NCBI RefSeq assembly: GCF_001940245.1
Contig: NZ_MJIG01000004.1
Coordinates: 744,001 to 808,000 of the forward strand
Length of the DNA: 64,000 nt
Direction: 5' to 3'
Source of the DNA: Anaerostipes sp. 992a
GTDB lineage: Bacteria > Bacillota > Clostridia > Lachnospirales > Lachnospiraceae
Shown here: piece after piece, positions 32,397 to 42,666 of the stretch
How positions within the stretch are numbered: position 1 is the stretch's first letter
Layout of the letters: each line of letters starts with the position of its first letter
Notes under the pieces: model-generated
Told to the model about the DNA's origin: nothing
Database searches by the model: none
Seen by the model: the letters and a program-made list of their open reading frames with translations, nothing else
Position numbers and translations under genes: made by a program

Positions 32397-35300
32397 TTAT
32401 TTTGCTTTTTCTACTAATGCTTCGTATTTAGCTTTTGCTGTAGCTTCTGCCTTTTCGAACAGTTCTTTTGCTCTTTCAGGGTTCTGACGAGCAAGAGCGT
32501 TGTAACGAACTTCTCCCATAATGAAGTCGTTGTAGTCTGTTGTAGGAGCTTTAGAATCCAATGTGAATGGATTTGTTCCTTCTGGAGCTTCTGGATTGTA
32601 TCTGAATAAATGCCAGTAACCAGATGTAACTGCTTTCTTTTCTTCAGACTGAGCAATCTTCATACCGCCCTTGATACCATGGTTGATACATGGAGCGTAA
32701 CCGATTACTAATGATGGTCCTGGGTAAGCTTCTGCTTCTGCAATAGCTTTTACTGTCTGATTGTAGTCAGCACCCATAGATACCTGAGCAACGTAGATAT
32801 ATCCGTAGCTCATAGCGATTGCTGCAAGGTCTTTCTTCTTAACTTCTTTACCAGCTGCTGCGAACTGAGCGATTGCACCAGTATTAGTAGCCTTAGAAGC
32901 CTGTCCACCTGTGTTAGAGTAAACTTCTGTATCGAATACGAATACGTTAACGTCTTCACCAGAAGCTAATACGTGATCTAATCCGCCGTAACCGATGTCG
33001 TATGCCCATCCGTCACCACCGAAGATCCACTGAGATTTCTTAGATAAGAATTCTTTCTGTTCTAAGATTTCTTTTCCGGCGTCACATCCGCATGCTTCAA
33101 GAGCAGCTACTAATTTTTCTGTAGCAGCGCCATTCTTAGCACCGATTGTATATGTATCTAAGTATTCAGCGATAGCAGCTTTTACATCAGCGTTATCTGT
33201 AGCTTCACCTAAAGCAACTACTTTTTCTTTTAACTGTTCTCTGATTGTATTCTGTCCTAAGAACATACCTAAACCAAATTCAGCATTGTCTTCGAATAAG
33301 GAGTTACACCAAGCAGGACCCTGTCCTTTCTTGTTAACTGTATATGGTGTAGCTGGAGAAGAACCTGCCCAGATAGATGTACATCCTGTTGCGTTAGCAA
33401 CGTACATTCTTTCACCGAATAACTGAGTGATCAATTTAGCATAAGGTGTTTCACCACAACCAGCACATGCGCCTGAGAATTCAAGTAATGGCTGTTTGAA
33501 CTGAGAACCTTTAACAGAAGTTTCTTTGAATTTATCAAAGATATCTTCTTTGATTGGTAAGGACTGACCGTATGTGTATACTTCCTGTTCTCCCATCTGA
33601 GATTCCAGAGATGCCATTGTAAGAGCTTTTTCACCCTTCTTACCAGGACATACGTTTACACAAGATCCACATCCTGTACAGTCAAGAACTGTAGTTGTCA
33701 TAGCGAATTTGTACTGAGGCATTCCTGTCATTGGTAATGTCTTTGTTCCTTCTGGAGCAGCTGCTACTTCTTCATCAGTCATAGCAATTGGTCTGATACA
33801 TGCATGAGGACATACATAAGAACAGAAGTTACACTGGATACAGTTGTCTGGGTTCCACATTGGAACGTCTACTGCAACACCACGTTTTTCATATGCAGCA
33901 GATCCCTGAGGCATATGTCCATCAGCATATGGTAATAAGCTGGAAACTGGTAATGTGTTACCTGTCTGAGAGTTAACATAGTTCTGAATGTTGTTAACGT
34001 AATCTACTAAGTCAGCTCTATCGCCTGTTACTGGCTGGAATAATGGTTCAGCTTCGCAATCAGCCCATTCAGCTGGAACTGGTACTTCAACGATAGCCTT
34101 TGCACCTGCATCAATAGCATCATGGTTCATCTTAACGATGTGATCACCCTTCTTGCTATAAGATTTTGTTGCAGCGTCTTTCATGTACTGGATAGCATCT
34201 TCTTCTGGGATAATTCCAGATAATTTGAAGAATGCAGACTGAAGTACTGTATTAATACGGTTTCCTAAACCGATTTCTTTACCGATCTTGATACCATCGA
34301 TAATGTAGAACTTAATGTTGTGCTTAGCTAAGTAAGCTTTTACCTGTCCTGGTAAATGATCGCCGATTTCTTCTGGAGACCAGCTGCAGTTTAATAAGAA
34401 TGTTCCGCCATCCTTTAAGTCCTGAACCATGTTGTATTTTGTTACATATGGTGCACAGTGACATGCAACGAAATCAGCTTTATTGATTAAGTATGTAGAT
34501 TTGATAGGGTCATCACCGAAACGTAAGTGAGACATTGTAACCCCACCAGATTTCTTAGAGTCATAGTCAAAGTATGCCTGAGCATATTTATCTGTATGGT
34601 CACCGATGATCTTAACAGAGTTCTTGTTAGCACCAACAGTACCATCTGCTCCAAGTCCCCAGAACTTACAAGCTACGATGCTTTCTGGAGCTGTAACAGG
34701 AGTTTCTCCTCTTTCAAGAGAAAGATTTGTAACATCATCAACGATAGATAATGTAAATTCTTTCTTTTCTGTATTTTCAAATGTAGCAATGATATCAGCT
34801 GGTGTAGTATCTTTAGAACCTAAACCATAACGTCCGCCATTGATTGGAACAGCATCGAATTTTGTTCCCTTTAATGCAGCAACTACGTCTAAGTATAAAG
34901 GTTCACCAAGAGAACCAGGTTCTTTAGATCTGTCAAGTACGTTGATTACTTTAACAGTATCTGGAATAGCTTCTACTAATTTTTCAGCTACGAATGGTCT
35001 GTATAAACGAACTTTAACAACACCAACTTTTTTGCCCTGAGCAACTAAGTAATCGATTGTTTCTTCGATTGTATCACATACAGAACCCATAGCGATGATT
35101 ACGCTTTCAGCGTCTTCTGCACCATAGTAGTTGAATAATTTATAATTTGTACCGATCTTAGCATTAACTTTATCCATATATTCTTCAACAACTGCTGGGA
35201 ATGCATTGTAATATGTATTACATGCTTCACGAGCCTGGAAGAAGATGTCAGGGTTCTGAGCAGAACCTCTTAATTCTGGACGTTCTGGGTTTAAGCATTT

Positions 35301-35915
35301 TTTCTTGAATTCTTTTACTTTGTCGTAATCAACCATATCTGCAAGATCTTCATAATCCCAAGCTTCAATCTTCTGATATTCATGAGAAGTTCTGAAACCA
35401 TCGAAGAAATGCATTACAGGAACGCTTCCTTTGATTGTAGATAAATGAGCAACAGCTCCTAAATCCATTACTTCCTGTACGTTAGAGCTACATAACATAG
35501 CAAAACCTGTCTGACGACAAGCGTAAACGTCAGAGTGATCACCGAAGATATTTAATGCGTGAGATGCTAATGCACGAGCAGAAACATCGATAACACATGG
35601 TAATAATTCACCAGCAATCTTGTACATGTTAGGAATCATAAGAAGTAAACCTTGAGATGCTGTATAAGTAGTTGTTAAAGCACCTGAAGATAATGCTCCA
35701 TGAACAGCACCAGCTGCTCCACCTTCAGATTCCATCTCTACTAATTTTACTGGATGTCCAAAGATGTTTTTTCTTCCCTGTGTTGCCCACTGGTCTGTTG
35801 ATTCAGCCATTGGAGAGGATGGTGTGATTGGGAAAATAGCTGCACATTCTGTAAACGCATAAGACACGTGAGCGGCTGCAGTATTACCATCCATAGTTTT
35901 CATTTTTCTTGCCAT
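32397..35915 (-). CDS. nifJ: Pyruvate:ferredoxin (flavodoxin) oxidoreductase
   Basis: A 1172-residue single-chain enzyme, the usual length. Order: N-terminal pyruvate-binding domain (MKTMDGNTAAAHVSYAFTE, with ITPSSPMAE), central ferredoxin domain with two [4Fe-4S] motifs (CIQCNFCSYVCPHAC and CTGCGSCVNVCPG), and the C-terminal thiamine diphosphate domain (GGDGWAYDIGYGGLDHVL and TEVYSNTGGQASKAT). It converts pyruvate and CoA to acetyl-CoA and CO2, reducing ferredoxin, a central step in anaerobic Clostridia. AGGAGGG precedes the start. Codon use looks like a highly expressed gene. Confidence 0.98.
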   Translation of the reverse strand: MARKMKTMDGNTAAAHVSYAFTECAAIFPITPSSPMAESTDQWATQGRKNIFGHPVKLVEMESEGGAAGAVHGALSSGALTTTYTASQGLLLMIPNMYKIAGELLPCVIDVSARALASHALNIFGDHSDVYACRQTGFAMLCSSNVQEVMDLGAVAHLSTIKGSVPVMHFFDGFRTSHEYQKIEAWDYEDLADMVDYDKVKEFKKKCLNPERPELRGSAQNPDIFFQAREACNTYYNAFPAVVEEYMDKVNAKIGTNYKLFNYYGAEDAESVIIAMGSVCDTIEETIDYLVAQGKKVGVVKVRLYRPFVAEKLVEAIPDTVKVINVLDRSKEPGSLGEPLYLDVVAALKGTKFDAVPINGGRYGLGSKDTTPADIIATFENTEKKEFTLSIVDDVTNLSLERGETPVTAPESIVACKFWGLGADGTVGANKNSVKIIGDHTDKYAQAYFDYDSKKSGGVTMSHLRFGDDPIKSTYLINKADFVACHCAPYVTKYNMVQDLKDGGTFLLNCSWSPEEIGDHLPGQVKAYLAKHNIKFYIIDGIKIGKEIGLGNRINTVLQSAFFKLSGIIPEEDAIQYMKDAATKSYSKKGDHIVKMNHDAIDAGAKAIVEVPVPAEWADCEAEPLFQPVTGDRADLVDYVNNIQNYVNSQTGNTLPVSSLLPYADGHMPQGSAAYEKRGVAVDVPMWNPDNCIQCNFCSYVCPHACIRPIAMTDEEVAAAPEGTKTLPMTGMPQYKFAMTTTVLDCTGCGSCVNVCPGKKGEKALTMASLESQMGEQEVYTYGQSLPIKEDIFDKFKETSVKGSQFKQPLLEFSGACAGCGETPYAKLITQLFGERMYVANATGCTSIWAGSSPATPYTVNKKGQGPAWCNSLFEDNAEFGLGMFLGQNTIREQLKEKVVALGEATDNADVKAAIAEYLDTYTIGAKNGAATEKLVAALEACGCDAGKEILEQKEFLSKKSQWIFGGDGWAYDIGYGGLDHVLASGEDVNVFVFDTEVYSNTGGQASKATNTGAIAQFAAAGKEVKKKDLAAIAMSYGYIYVAQVSMGADYNQTVKAIAEAEAYPGPSLVIGYAPCINHGIKGGMKIAQSEEKKAVTSGYWHLFRYNPEAPEGTNPFTLDSKAPTTDYNDFIMGEVRYNALARQNPERAKELFEKAEATAKAKYEALVEKAK

Positions 35916-35942
35916 TTTGATTTGTCCCTCCTAAAAAAGTTT

Positions 35943-36034
35943 TTGTGTGAAATATGTTATTCTTTTCACACGATTATCTCCTGTCCAAATTGGACATAGA
36001 GTTATCCACACAGCCTGTATGGATGCACAGGCTG
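35943..36034. promoter_or_regulatory. Palindromes upstream of nifJ
   Basis: Three inverted repeats lie between nifJ and mltG: GTGTGAA...TTTCACAC at about 35945-35971, a perfect 15-base TGTCCAAATTGGACA at 35982, and AGCCTGT-atggatgc-ACAGGCT at about 36011-36032. They are probably operators or 5' UTR hairpins of nifJ. The stretch 36035-36165 is AT-rich with nothing else recognised. Confidence 0.45.
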
Positions 36035-36165
36035 TACCTCTTATATTAGATATAATATATTTTACAACATTTTTAACATATTGGAAAGTAGCTTATGTTA
36101 TTTTTTTAGTATTTTTTTTTGTACGTAAATGTATAATTGTTAAGCAAATAACGATTTTATCCTGA

Positions 36166-37158
36166 TTATTTCTGAGAATTTATATGTTCTTTATAAGTCT
36201 TAAAAAACTCATGCTCCTTACTATCTGCTGATTTTGTATGATAATACAGATATTCATGCTTCTCTGGATTGGCTGCTGCCTTCATGCAATCCACCGATGG
36301 ATTACAGATTGGCCCTACCGGCAGACCCTTGTTCCGATACGTATTGTATGGAGAATCAATCTTCAGATCATCATAAGTTACCTTTTTTTTATCATACATT
36401 CCATCCGTCAGAGGATACAGTGCCGTCGGATCGATCTGAAGCCGCATATCCTTCTTGATTCGATTTTCTATCACTCCTGCTATCGTTACCCGTTCAGAAG
36501 GAACGCTCGTTTCCCTTTCTATGACAGATGCCAGTATAACGATGCGATCCATGGACTGGTCTGTCTCAATCTCTTTGTAGTGCTTTTCAAAATTCTCTAA
36601 CATCAGTGTGATGATCTCCTTTGGAGATGCCGTCTTATAGATATTATACGTATCTGGATATAAATATCCCTGAAGAATATATTTTTTCCCTTCCTTTTCT
36701 TCGATATCAGAAAGCCATTCAAAATCATATCCTTCCTTCGTGGAAGCTGCTTCTAAAAATGCTTTTTTAGTACAGACTCCCTTTTCTTCCAATCTGGCCC
36801 CGATCATCTCTGCCGTATATCCTTCCGGAACAGTAAGATTTATCGTATTCTCCTTAGCACCTTCGGTTGCAAGCATCTTAAACAACTGATTCATGCTCAT
36901 TCCGTTTTTCACTTCATAGGTTCCATACTGTAGTTTTCCAGAATATTCAGAAAACTTAAGCCTTACCAGAAATGCCAGTTGGGATTCAATCACACCTTCT
37001 TCTTTTAAGCGCTTTGCAATTTCTCTGGAACCGCTCCCTTCCTCAATGATAACCTCCGCATTCTTTTTGGTTTTGGTCGTTCCCCCGAATACAACTGCTA
37101 CTCCAACAGCAAGAAGAAGTATGATGATCCATATTCCTGTCTTTTTCTTCCTTTTCAT
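36166..37158 (-). CDS. mltG: Endolytic murein transglycosylase MltG
   Basis: A 330-residue protein with one N-terminal membrane anchor (WIIILLLAVGVAVVFG), a LysM-like stretch (EGSGSREIAKRLKEEGVI) and the YceG catalytic domain with ILASVIERETSV (catalytic glutamate) and DSPYNTYRNKGLPVGPICNPS. It cleaves nascent peptidoglycan strands at the membrane to set glycan length. Normal length for the family. Confidence 0.93.
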   Translation of the reverse strand: MKRKKKTGIWIIILLLAVGVAVVFGGTTKTKKNAEVIIEEGSGSREIAKRLKEEGVIESQLAFLVRLKFSEYSGKLQYGTYEVKNGMSMNQLFKMLATEGAKENTINLTVPEGYTAEMIGARLEEKGVCTKKAFLEAASTKEGYDFEWLSDIEEKEGKKYILQGYLYPDTYNIYKTASPKEIITLMLENFEKHYKEIETDQSMDRIVILASVIERETSVPSERVTIAGVIENRIKKDMRLQIDPTALYPLTDGMYDKKKVTYDDLKIDSPYNTYRNKGLPVGPICNPSVDCMKAAANPEKHEYLYYHTKSADSKEHEFFKTYKEHINSQK

Positions 37159-37408
37159 AAATTGCTCCTTCCTTTATCCATTTAAAGTCCGCTTTCATGT
37201 AGCCGGATGCAATATGCATCGTGCTCTACACGACAAAATTCTTTTATGGATGCTCTCATTATACCATAGTTTGTCAGATAAGCTACGGAATCTCTAAGAA
37301 ATGAAGGACTTTTCCTTTCATTTTTTCGATAATATGGTAAAATGATACCAAAGTCCGCAGAAGCGGACGGAAAAGAAAAATCTTAAAACAGGAAAGGAAG
37401 ACTAAATT

Positions 37409-37930
37409 ATGGCACAAAACCCAATCGTTACGATCACCATGGAAAATGGCGATGTCATGAAATGTGAATTATATCCTGAAATCGCTCCTATGACCGTACG
37501 CAACTTTATCTCTTTAGTAAAGAAAGGCTTTTACAATGGTGTAGGATTCCATAGAATCATCAAAGGCTTTATGATTCAGGGTGGAGATCCAAAAGGAAAT
37601 GGTACTGGTGGACCTGGTTACTGCATCAAAGGAGAATTTAACAGCAATGGTTTTAAAAATGATCTAAAACACACCCCTGGTGTTCTTTCCATGGCTCGTA
37701 CTATGATTCCTGATTCTGCAGGATCCCAGTTTTTTATCATGCACCAGACATCACCTCATCTTGATGGAGAATATGCTGGCTTTGGACAGGTGATCGAAGG
37801 AATGGATGTTGTTAATAAAATTGCAGAAACTACAACCACCTGGGGAGATGCTCCGATCGCACCTCAGGTCATGAAAGAAGTAACGGTAGAAACATTTGGT
37901 GTAGAATACGAAGAACCTGAAAAATTATAA
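37409..37930 (+). CDS. Cyclophilin-type peptidyl-prolyl cis-trans isomerase
   Basis: A 173-residue single-domain cyclophilin without signal peptide. Motifs: FHRIIKGFMIQGGDPKGNGTGGPGY, the active-site GVLSMARTMIPDSAGSQFFIM and GEYAGFGQVIEGMDVV. Cytoplasmic proline isomerase of the PpiB type. GGAAAGGAAG precedes the ATG. It shares a bidirectional terminator with the convergent ppk1. Confidence 0.95.
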   Translation: MAQNPIVTITMENGDVMKCELYPEIAPMTVRNFISLVKKGFYNGVGFHRIIKGFMIQGGDPKGNGTGGPGYCIKGEFNSNGFKNDLKHTPGVLSMARTMIPDSAGSQFFIMHQTSPHLDGEYAGFGQVIEGMDVVNKIAETTTTWGDAPIAPQVMKEVTVETFGVEYEEPEKL

Positions 37931-37955
37931 GTAATTTCTTATGTAATAAAAAATA

Positions 37956-38001
37956 AAATCTCCTCCTGTATCCTGTTATTTCAGATACAGAAGGAGATTT
38001 T
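37956..38001. terminator. Bidirectional terminator between ppi and ppk1
   Basis: AAATCTCCT pairs with AGGAGATTT, with an inner GTATC/GATAC pair, flanked by A and T runs. Confidence 0.85.
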
Positions 38002-38011
38002 CTCTATACTC

Positions 38012-40144
38012 CTATTCCTCGTGCTCCTGGTCGTACATCGGAATAAACCGACGTTCTCCAACCGGCTCTTTTTCTTTCTTTAACTGCTTATAGGCCCATT
38101 TGCAGAAATAATCCTGAGAATTCAATGACACTTTTCCTCTTCGGTCCACTTTGTGATACGTACCATCCGGCATATACACATTAGCCTGAAGTGTATCGGA
38201 CAATTGAATCTTTAGTACTTCTTTTACCTGTTCCTTTAATTCCTCGTCTTCAATCGGAAATACGATTTCTACTCGACGTTCCAGATTACGTGACATCCAG
38301 TCTGCACTTCCTAAGAAGATATCCTCTGCGCCATCGTTATAGAAGTAGAAGATTCGGCTATGTTCCAGAAATTCTCCTACAATGGAACGGACGGTAATAT
38401 TATCACTGATTCCTGGAATGCCCACCTTAAGGCAACAGATGCCTCTGACGATCAGATCGATCTTCACTCCTGCCATAGAGGCTTCATAGAGCTTTTGAAT
38501 CATTCCTTTATGATTCAGGGAATTCATCTTTGCTACAATTCTTGCTTCCTTTCCTTCCTTGGCGTGCTGGATTTCCCGATCGATCATGGCATAAAATCCC
38601 TCTTTCAGCCAATATGGTGCTACTAAAATCTTATTCCAGTTTTCTGGCTCAGAATATCCAGAAAGCATGTTAAATACTGCTGTTGCATCACTTCCAATGG
38701 CCTCATCACAAGTAAATAATCCCATATCCGTATACAATTTGGCAGTGGAATCATTATAATTTCCTGTTCCCAAATGAACGTAACGTTTGATCTCCTCATC
38801 TTCCTTACGCACTACCAAAGTAATTTTACTATGGGTTTTTAATCCTACCAGACCATAGATAACATGACAGCCTGCCTTTTCCAGCTTTCTTGCCCATACG
38901 ATATTATTCTCTTCATCAAAACGTGCCTTTAATTCTACAAGTACAGTAACCTGCTTCCCCATCTCTGCTGCCTTTGCTAATGCTGCAATGATCGGTGAAT
39001 TACCACTGACACGATACAGGGTCTGTTTAATAGCCAGAACCTGAGGATCTACACTGGCTTCTTTTACAAAGTTTACAACCGGATCAAAGGTCTGATATGG
39101 ATGATGCAGCAAAACATCCTTCTCCTTTATCACATCAAAGATGGACGCATCTGTCATAAATTCCTTTACCGGTGCCGGTTTATAAGACGGATTTCTCTTA
39201 TCATCCCAGCCCTCCATTCCATAGAGTTTCATAAAATATTTCAAATCTGCCGGTCCATTGAGATAATAGATGTCTTCCTTCTTCACACGGAAGTTATCCG
39301 TAAGGATCTTCACCAATTTTTTCTCCATACCGTCTTCCACGCTTAAGTGGATGACCTGTCCCCATTGACGGCTTCGAATCTTTTCTTCAATCTCCTTTAA
39401 CAGATCTGCTGCCTCTTCTTCATCGATAGTCAAATCTGCATTTCGGATGATCCTGTAAACGCCCATGGTCTGAATATTATGATTTAAGAATAATTTATCC
39501 ATATTCTGCTTGATGATTTCTTCCAATAGGATCAGACATTTTCCACCATCTTTTGCATCCAAAAAGAATCCTCTTGGAAGCACATCCGGCACCTGTACCG
39601 TAGCAAATTCCACCTCATCCTTCTGATCCTTTGGTGAGATCAGTGCTGCGATATTAATGGATTTGTTGCGAACTAATGGAAACGGTCTGGAAGAATCCAC
39701 CGCCATTGGCGTCAGAACCGGATAAACGATATTATCAAAGTATTCCTTTGTCTTTTTAGCCTGTTCCTCATCCAGTTCTTTGTATGATTTTATAATTTTA
39801 AGTCCATTGGCAGCCAATTGAGGAACCAGTGACATATTGTATGTATTATACTGACTTTTGATAAACTCATGCAGCTGCTTACTGATTTTCTTTAACTGTT
39901 CCCCGGCTGTCATTCCTGCAATATCCTTATTCTTTGAGCCTGCCTGCTCCACATCCTTTAGGGATGCTACTCGCACCATGAAAAATTCATCCAGGTTGGA
40001 CGCCGTAATGCTTAAGAACTTTATACGCTCCAGAAGCGGAAGACTAGTCTTCTTCGCCTCTTCTAAAACTCTTTGATTAAATTTTATCCAGCTAAGCTCC
40101 CGATTATCATAATAATCCGGATTTTTAAATATATTCATTGCCAC
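38012..40144 (-). CDS. ppk1: Polyphosphate kinase 1
   Basis: A 710-residue protein with the full PPK1 layout: N domain (NRELSWIKFNQRVLEEA), head domain, and two phospholipase D-like C domains (LLHHPYQTFDPVVNFV; LKTHSKITLVVR with the autophosphorylated histidine; VRGICCLKVGIPGISDNI). It makes polyphosphate from ATP reversibly. The stop of the ppx-type gene lies 5 bases before its start, so synthesis and breakdown enzymes are cotranscribed. Confidence 0.96.
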   Translation of the reverse strand: MAMNIFKNPDYYDNRELSWIKFNQRVLEEAKKTSLPLLERIKFLSITASNLDEFFMVRVASLKDVEQAGSKNKDIAGMTAGEQLKKISKQLHEFIKSQYNTYNMSLVPQLAANGLKIIKSYKELDEEQAKKTKEYFDNIVYPVLTPMAVDSSRPFPLVRNKSINIAALISPKDQKDEVEFATVQVPDVLPRGFFLDAKDGGKCLILLEEIIKQNMDKLFLNHNIQTMGVYRIIRNADLTIDEEEAADLLKEIEEKIRSRQWGQVIHLSVEDGMEKKLVKILTDNFRVKKEDIYYLNGPADLKYFMKLYGMEGWDDKRNPSYKPAPVKEFMTDASIFDVIKEKDVLLHHPYQTFDPVVNFVKEASVDPQVLAIKQTLYRVSGNSPIIAALAKAAEMGKQVTVLVELKARFDEENNIVWARKLEKAGCHVIYGLVGLKTHSKITLVVRKEDEEIKRYVHLGTGNYNDSTAKLYTDMGLFTCDEAIGSDATAVFNMLSGYSEPENWNKILVAPYWLKEGFYAMIDREIQHAKEGKEARIVAKMNSLNHKGMIQKLYEASMAGVKIDLIVRGICCLKVGIPGISDNITVRSIVGEFLEHSRIFYFYNDGAEDIFLGSADWMSRNLERRVEIVFPIEDEELKEQVKEVLKIQLSDTLQANVYMPDGTYHKVDRRGKVSLNSQDYFCKWAYKQLKKEKEPVGERRFIPMYDQEHEE

Positions 40145-40149
40145 TCCTC

Positions 40150-41682
40150 CTATAATGTTGTAAACCTCTGGTTCTTCTCTCTCAAGATCAGCTTATAGCC
40201 AAACATAGATTCAAAAAATTCTTCATATCGTTCCATAAACTGTTTTTCCAAAACTCCTTCAGAAAGAGAATTCACGGTAATGCGGAATTCATCATTCTTA
40301 ACGTTAGTTTTTATACTTTCAAATTTTTGTCTATGCGCTGCATCCAGTGTATTGGCAATTCCAAGAATAACCGTAAGCTTACCGATCAGAGTCGTTTCCT
40401 TTCTGCTCAATCCCTGTCCATCAATCGCATCCAAGAATTCATCCATATTCATCTTATGATAACGGATAATCTCACTGACCATCTTTCTTTCCTTATTAGA
40501 AAGTCCAATAAGCTCTGTTCTTTTTACTATATAGCTAGATCCTCTGACCGCATGCGCCAATGTAATATACGCTCCACAATTGTGAAGAATCGCTGCGATC
40601 CGGAGAATCAGTTCCTCCCTCTTAGATAATCCAAATTCCTTGGCAAGCCCTTTAAAAATAGTACGACATGCCTTTTCCACATAATAATTATGACTGCCGT
40701 CAGCCACATAACGCTTCATCGTCTGGACAGCTTCTGAATAAATGGCCTCATTAAAATCTCTGCTGGAATCTACGTACCGTTTCTCCGTCGCATAATCATA
40801 GGCGATTCCATCATTCATGTCGGTACCAGAAATCCATACCTGCTTCGCCTTCATTCGTTTAAAAAATTCCTCACAAATAATGATGGAAGGAAGAAGAATA
40901 TCGGCATCCTCCGTCAATGCCATATTCTGCTCCAACAACTTTTCACCTTTTTTACAAAGCTTCAGGAACTCTTCCGCGGATAAAAGATCTCCCTTCTTTC
41001 CTTTCCATCCTGCACGACTGGTGAAAAGATCTCCAGAAAGGACCAGCGTCTGGATCTTCTTATTCTCTAGAAACTGAGCATCCAATTCTTTGAAACGATA
41101 TGTAATCATCTCCCGAATCAGGCCAGACTGTCCCTTCTTAGAATATCCAGTTCTCTTCATCCACTCCCGAATCTGCATAGAACCTAAGGATACATTCTGG
41201 GTCAACACTAAGTCACCCCTATGATAAATCGATACTCTAAGCTTTCCTGCACTGGCATCCAGAAGAGCGGCTCCATCCTTTGCAATTTCTTCAAACTTTG
41301 GACTGGATACCACTCCTTTATAAATCAGGAAGCTTTGCTGTGGATTATTCACTACCTTCACATCCCAGCCCGTTTCTTTTTTGATCTGCTCCAATACAAA
41401 ATACTGATTTTTCGCCTCTCTCAGTGCCGTTGCTCCATACACCAACACTTCTTCTACCTGATATTCTTCTGTCATAGCTTTCAGCTTTAATAGTTCCTGT
41501 ATCAAACGTTTTGTCTTTTCTATCGAAAGCTTCTTTAGGCGTAATGTATCCTTCCCTAATTCTACTTTCTGCTTGACTTTATTTAATAACCGCATATCAC
41601 CAGATGGACCTACTTCGTAGATTGACATGCTTACTTCAAAAGATCCAATGGTCAATGCAGCAAATATATGCAGTTTTTTCAT
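40150..41682 (-). CDS. Ppx/GppA family exopolyphosphatase with C-terminal HD-like domain
   Basis: About 510 residues from ATG 41682 (AGGAGGG upstream; a longer frame lacks a site). The N-terminal actin-like phosphatase fold begins KKLHIFAALTIGSFEVSMSI and has DGAALLDASAGKLRVSIYHRG; the C-terminal helical domain has LRIAAILHNCGAY...IIRYHKMN, as in long Ppx enzymes. The first motif is unusual (ALTIGSFEVSM where AIDIGSNSxRL is typical), so substrate or activity may differ. Operon with ppk1. Confidence 0.88.
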   Translation of the reverse strand: MKKLHIFAALTIGSFEVSMSIYEVGPSGDMRLLNKVKQKVELGKDTLRLKKLSIEKTKRLIQELLKLKAMTEEYQVEEVLVYGATALREAKNQYFVLEQIKKETGWDVKVVNNPQQSFLIYKGVVSSPKFEEIAKDGAALLDASAGKLRVSIYHRGDLVLTQNVSLGSMQIREWMKRTGYSKKGQSGLIREMITYRFKELDAQFLENKKIQTLVLSGDLFTSRAGWKGKKGDLLSAEEFLKLCKKGEKLLEQNMALTEDADILLPSIIICEEFFKRMKAKQVWISGTDMNDGIAYDYATEKRYVDSSRDFNEAIYSEAVQTMKRYVADGSHNYYVEKACRTIFKGLAKEFGLSKREELILRIAAILHNCGAYITLAHAVRGSSYIVKRTELIGLSNKERKMVSEIIRYHKMNMDEFLDAIDGQGLSRKETTLIGKLTVILGIANTLDAAHRQKFESIKTNVKNDEFRITVNSLSEGVLEKQFMERYEEFFESMFGYKLILREKNQRFTTL

Positions 41683-41773
41683 GTATACGCCCTCCTTTTC
41701 TTCGTCCAATTAATAGTATCAGAAGATTTTTTTCTTCTTGCTACGGCAATGTAAACATCATGTTAATTCCATG

Positions 41774-42574
41774 TTAAATATGAAATGTTTCCAGATCATA
41801 TGGAACATATAAATTTCCGTGGTAGTATGCTTTTCCTTCCTCTGTATACAGCTTCTTTCGATTCTTCAGATTCTTTTCTTCCGTATGATATAGAATCAAA
41901 TTTGGAATCTTTAATTCTTCTGCTGTCTCACAGGCTTCCTTTACCGTACTGTGATGCTTTTCATACGGTTTAAATTCCTCTGCCTCCCCAAATAGACAGA
42001 ATGCCTCATGCATCAGCCAGGTACTTCCTTTAACAAATTCATAGTCGGCCTCATTATATGGCTCATCGCCCACACAGGTAAACTTTTTATGATCGGACAG
42101 TTCCATGGTAAATCCAAATTGCTTTGCCTTTGTAGAATAAATATCGAAAAAGGTGACCGGATATCCCAGTATCTCCATTTTCTCACCGGATTCCAGTGGA
42201 ACGAATACGATCTCTTCTTCAAAATGCTTGGTCATCTTCTTCTGTAACGTCAGATTTGCAATGGTACGAATCGTTTCTACCAGTCCTCTGTGACAATAGA
42301 TTCGCATCTGTCCTTCATATTTTCCCTGATTCATTTTTGTTGCCGCTGCACGGATCAGCCATACAACCCCCAGAAGGTGATCAATGTGTTCATGGGTAAT
42401 GAATACATCATGGATATCCTCAACGGAAATTTTCGCATCCTTTAATACCTTTAAGATTCGATTTCCACCTCCAGTATCCACCAGAAAATGTCTGCTTCCC
42501 TCAGATAATGCAAAACAGGTATTATAGCACTCGGTTACCATCGCATTGCCTGTACCCAAAATCGTAAGCTTCAT
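41774..42574 (-). CDS. MBL-fold metallohydrolase, RNase Z-like
   Basis: A 266-residue metallo-beta-lactamase fold protein: LTILGTGNAMVTECYNTCFAL, zinc motif FITHEHIDHLLG, the aspartate in CVGDEP and a late histidine in YHTEE. Closest to RNase Z/arylsulfatase-like hydrolases; it lacks the long RNase Z flexible arm, so tRNA processing is not certain. Single gene, about 90 bases before the ppx-ppk1 operon. Confidence 0.8.
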   Translation of the reverse strand: MKLTILGTGNAMVTECYNTCFALSEGSRHFLVDTGGGNRILKVLKDAKISVEDIHDVFITHEHIDHLLGVVWLIRAAATKMNQGKYEGQMRIYCHRGLVETIRTIANLTLQKKMTKHFEEEIVFVPLESGEKMEILGYPVTFFDIYSTKAKQFGFTMELSDHKKFTCVGDEPYNEADYEFVKGSTWLMHEAFCLFGEAEEFKPYEKHHSTVKEACETAEELKIPNLILYHTEEKNLKNRKKLYTEEGKAYYHGNLYVPYDLETFHI

Positions 42575-42666
42575 CTTTTGTTCCTCTCTACTTTCTACTT
42601 ATTCTCTTCTATCTATTTTATCACAAATTTTCCCTTATGAACGGTTAATTTCTAAGATATTCCAAA

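Noticed and set aside
40150-41682. HN in place of HD in the C-terminal domain of the Ppx-type protein as a sign of inactivation
   Set aside because: As far as I recall, long Ppx enzymes also lack the canonical HD pair here, so this is not unusual.
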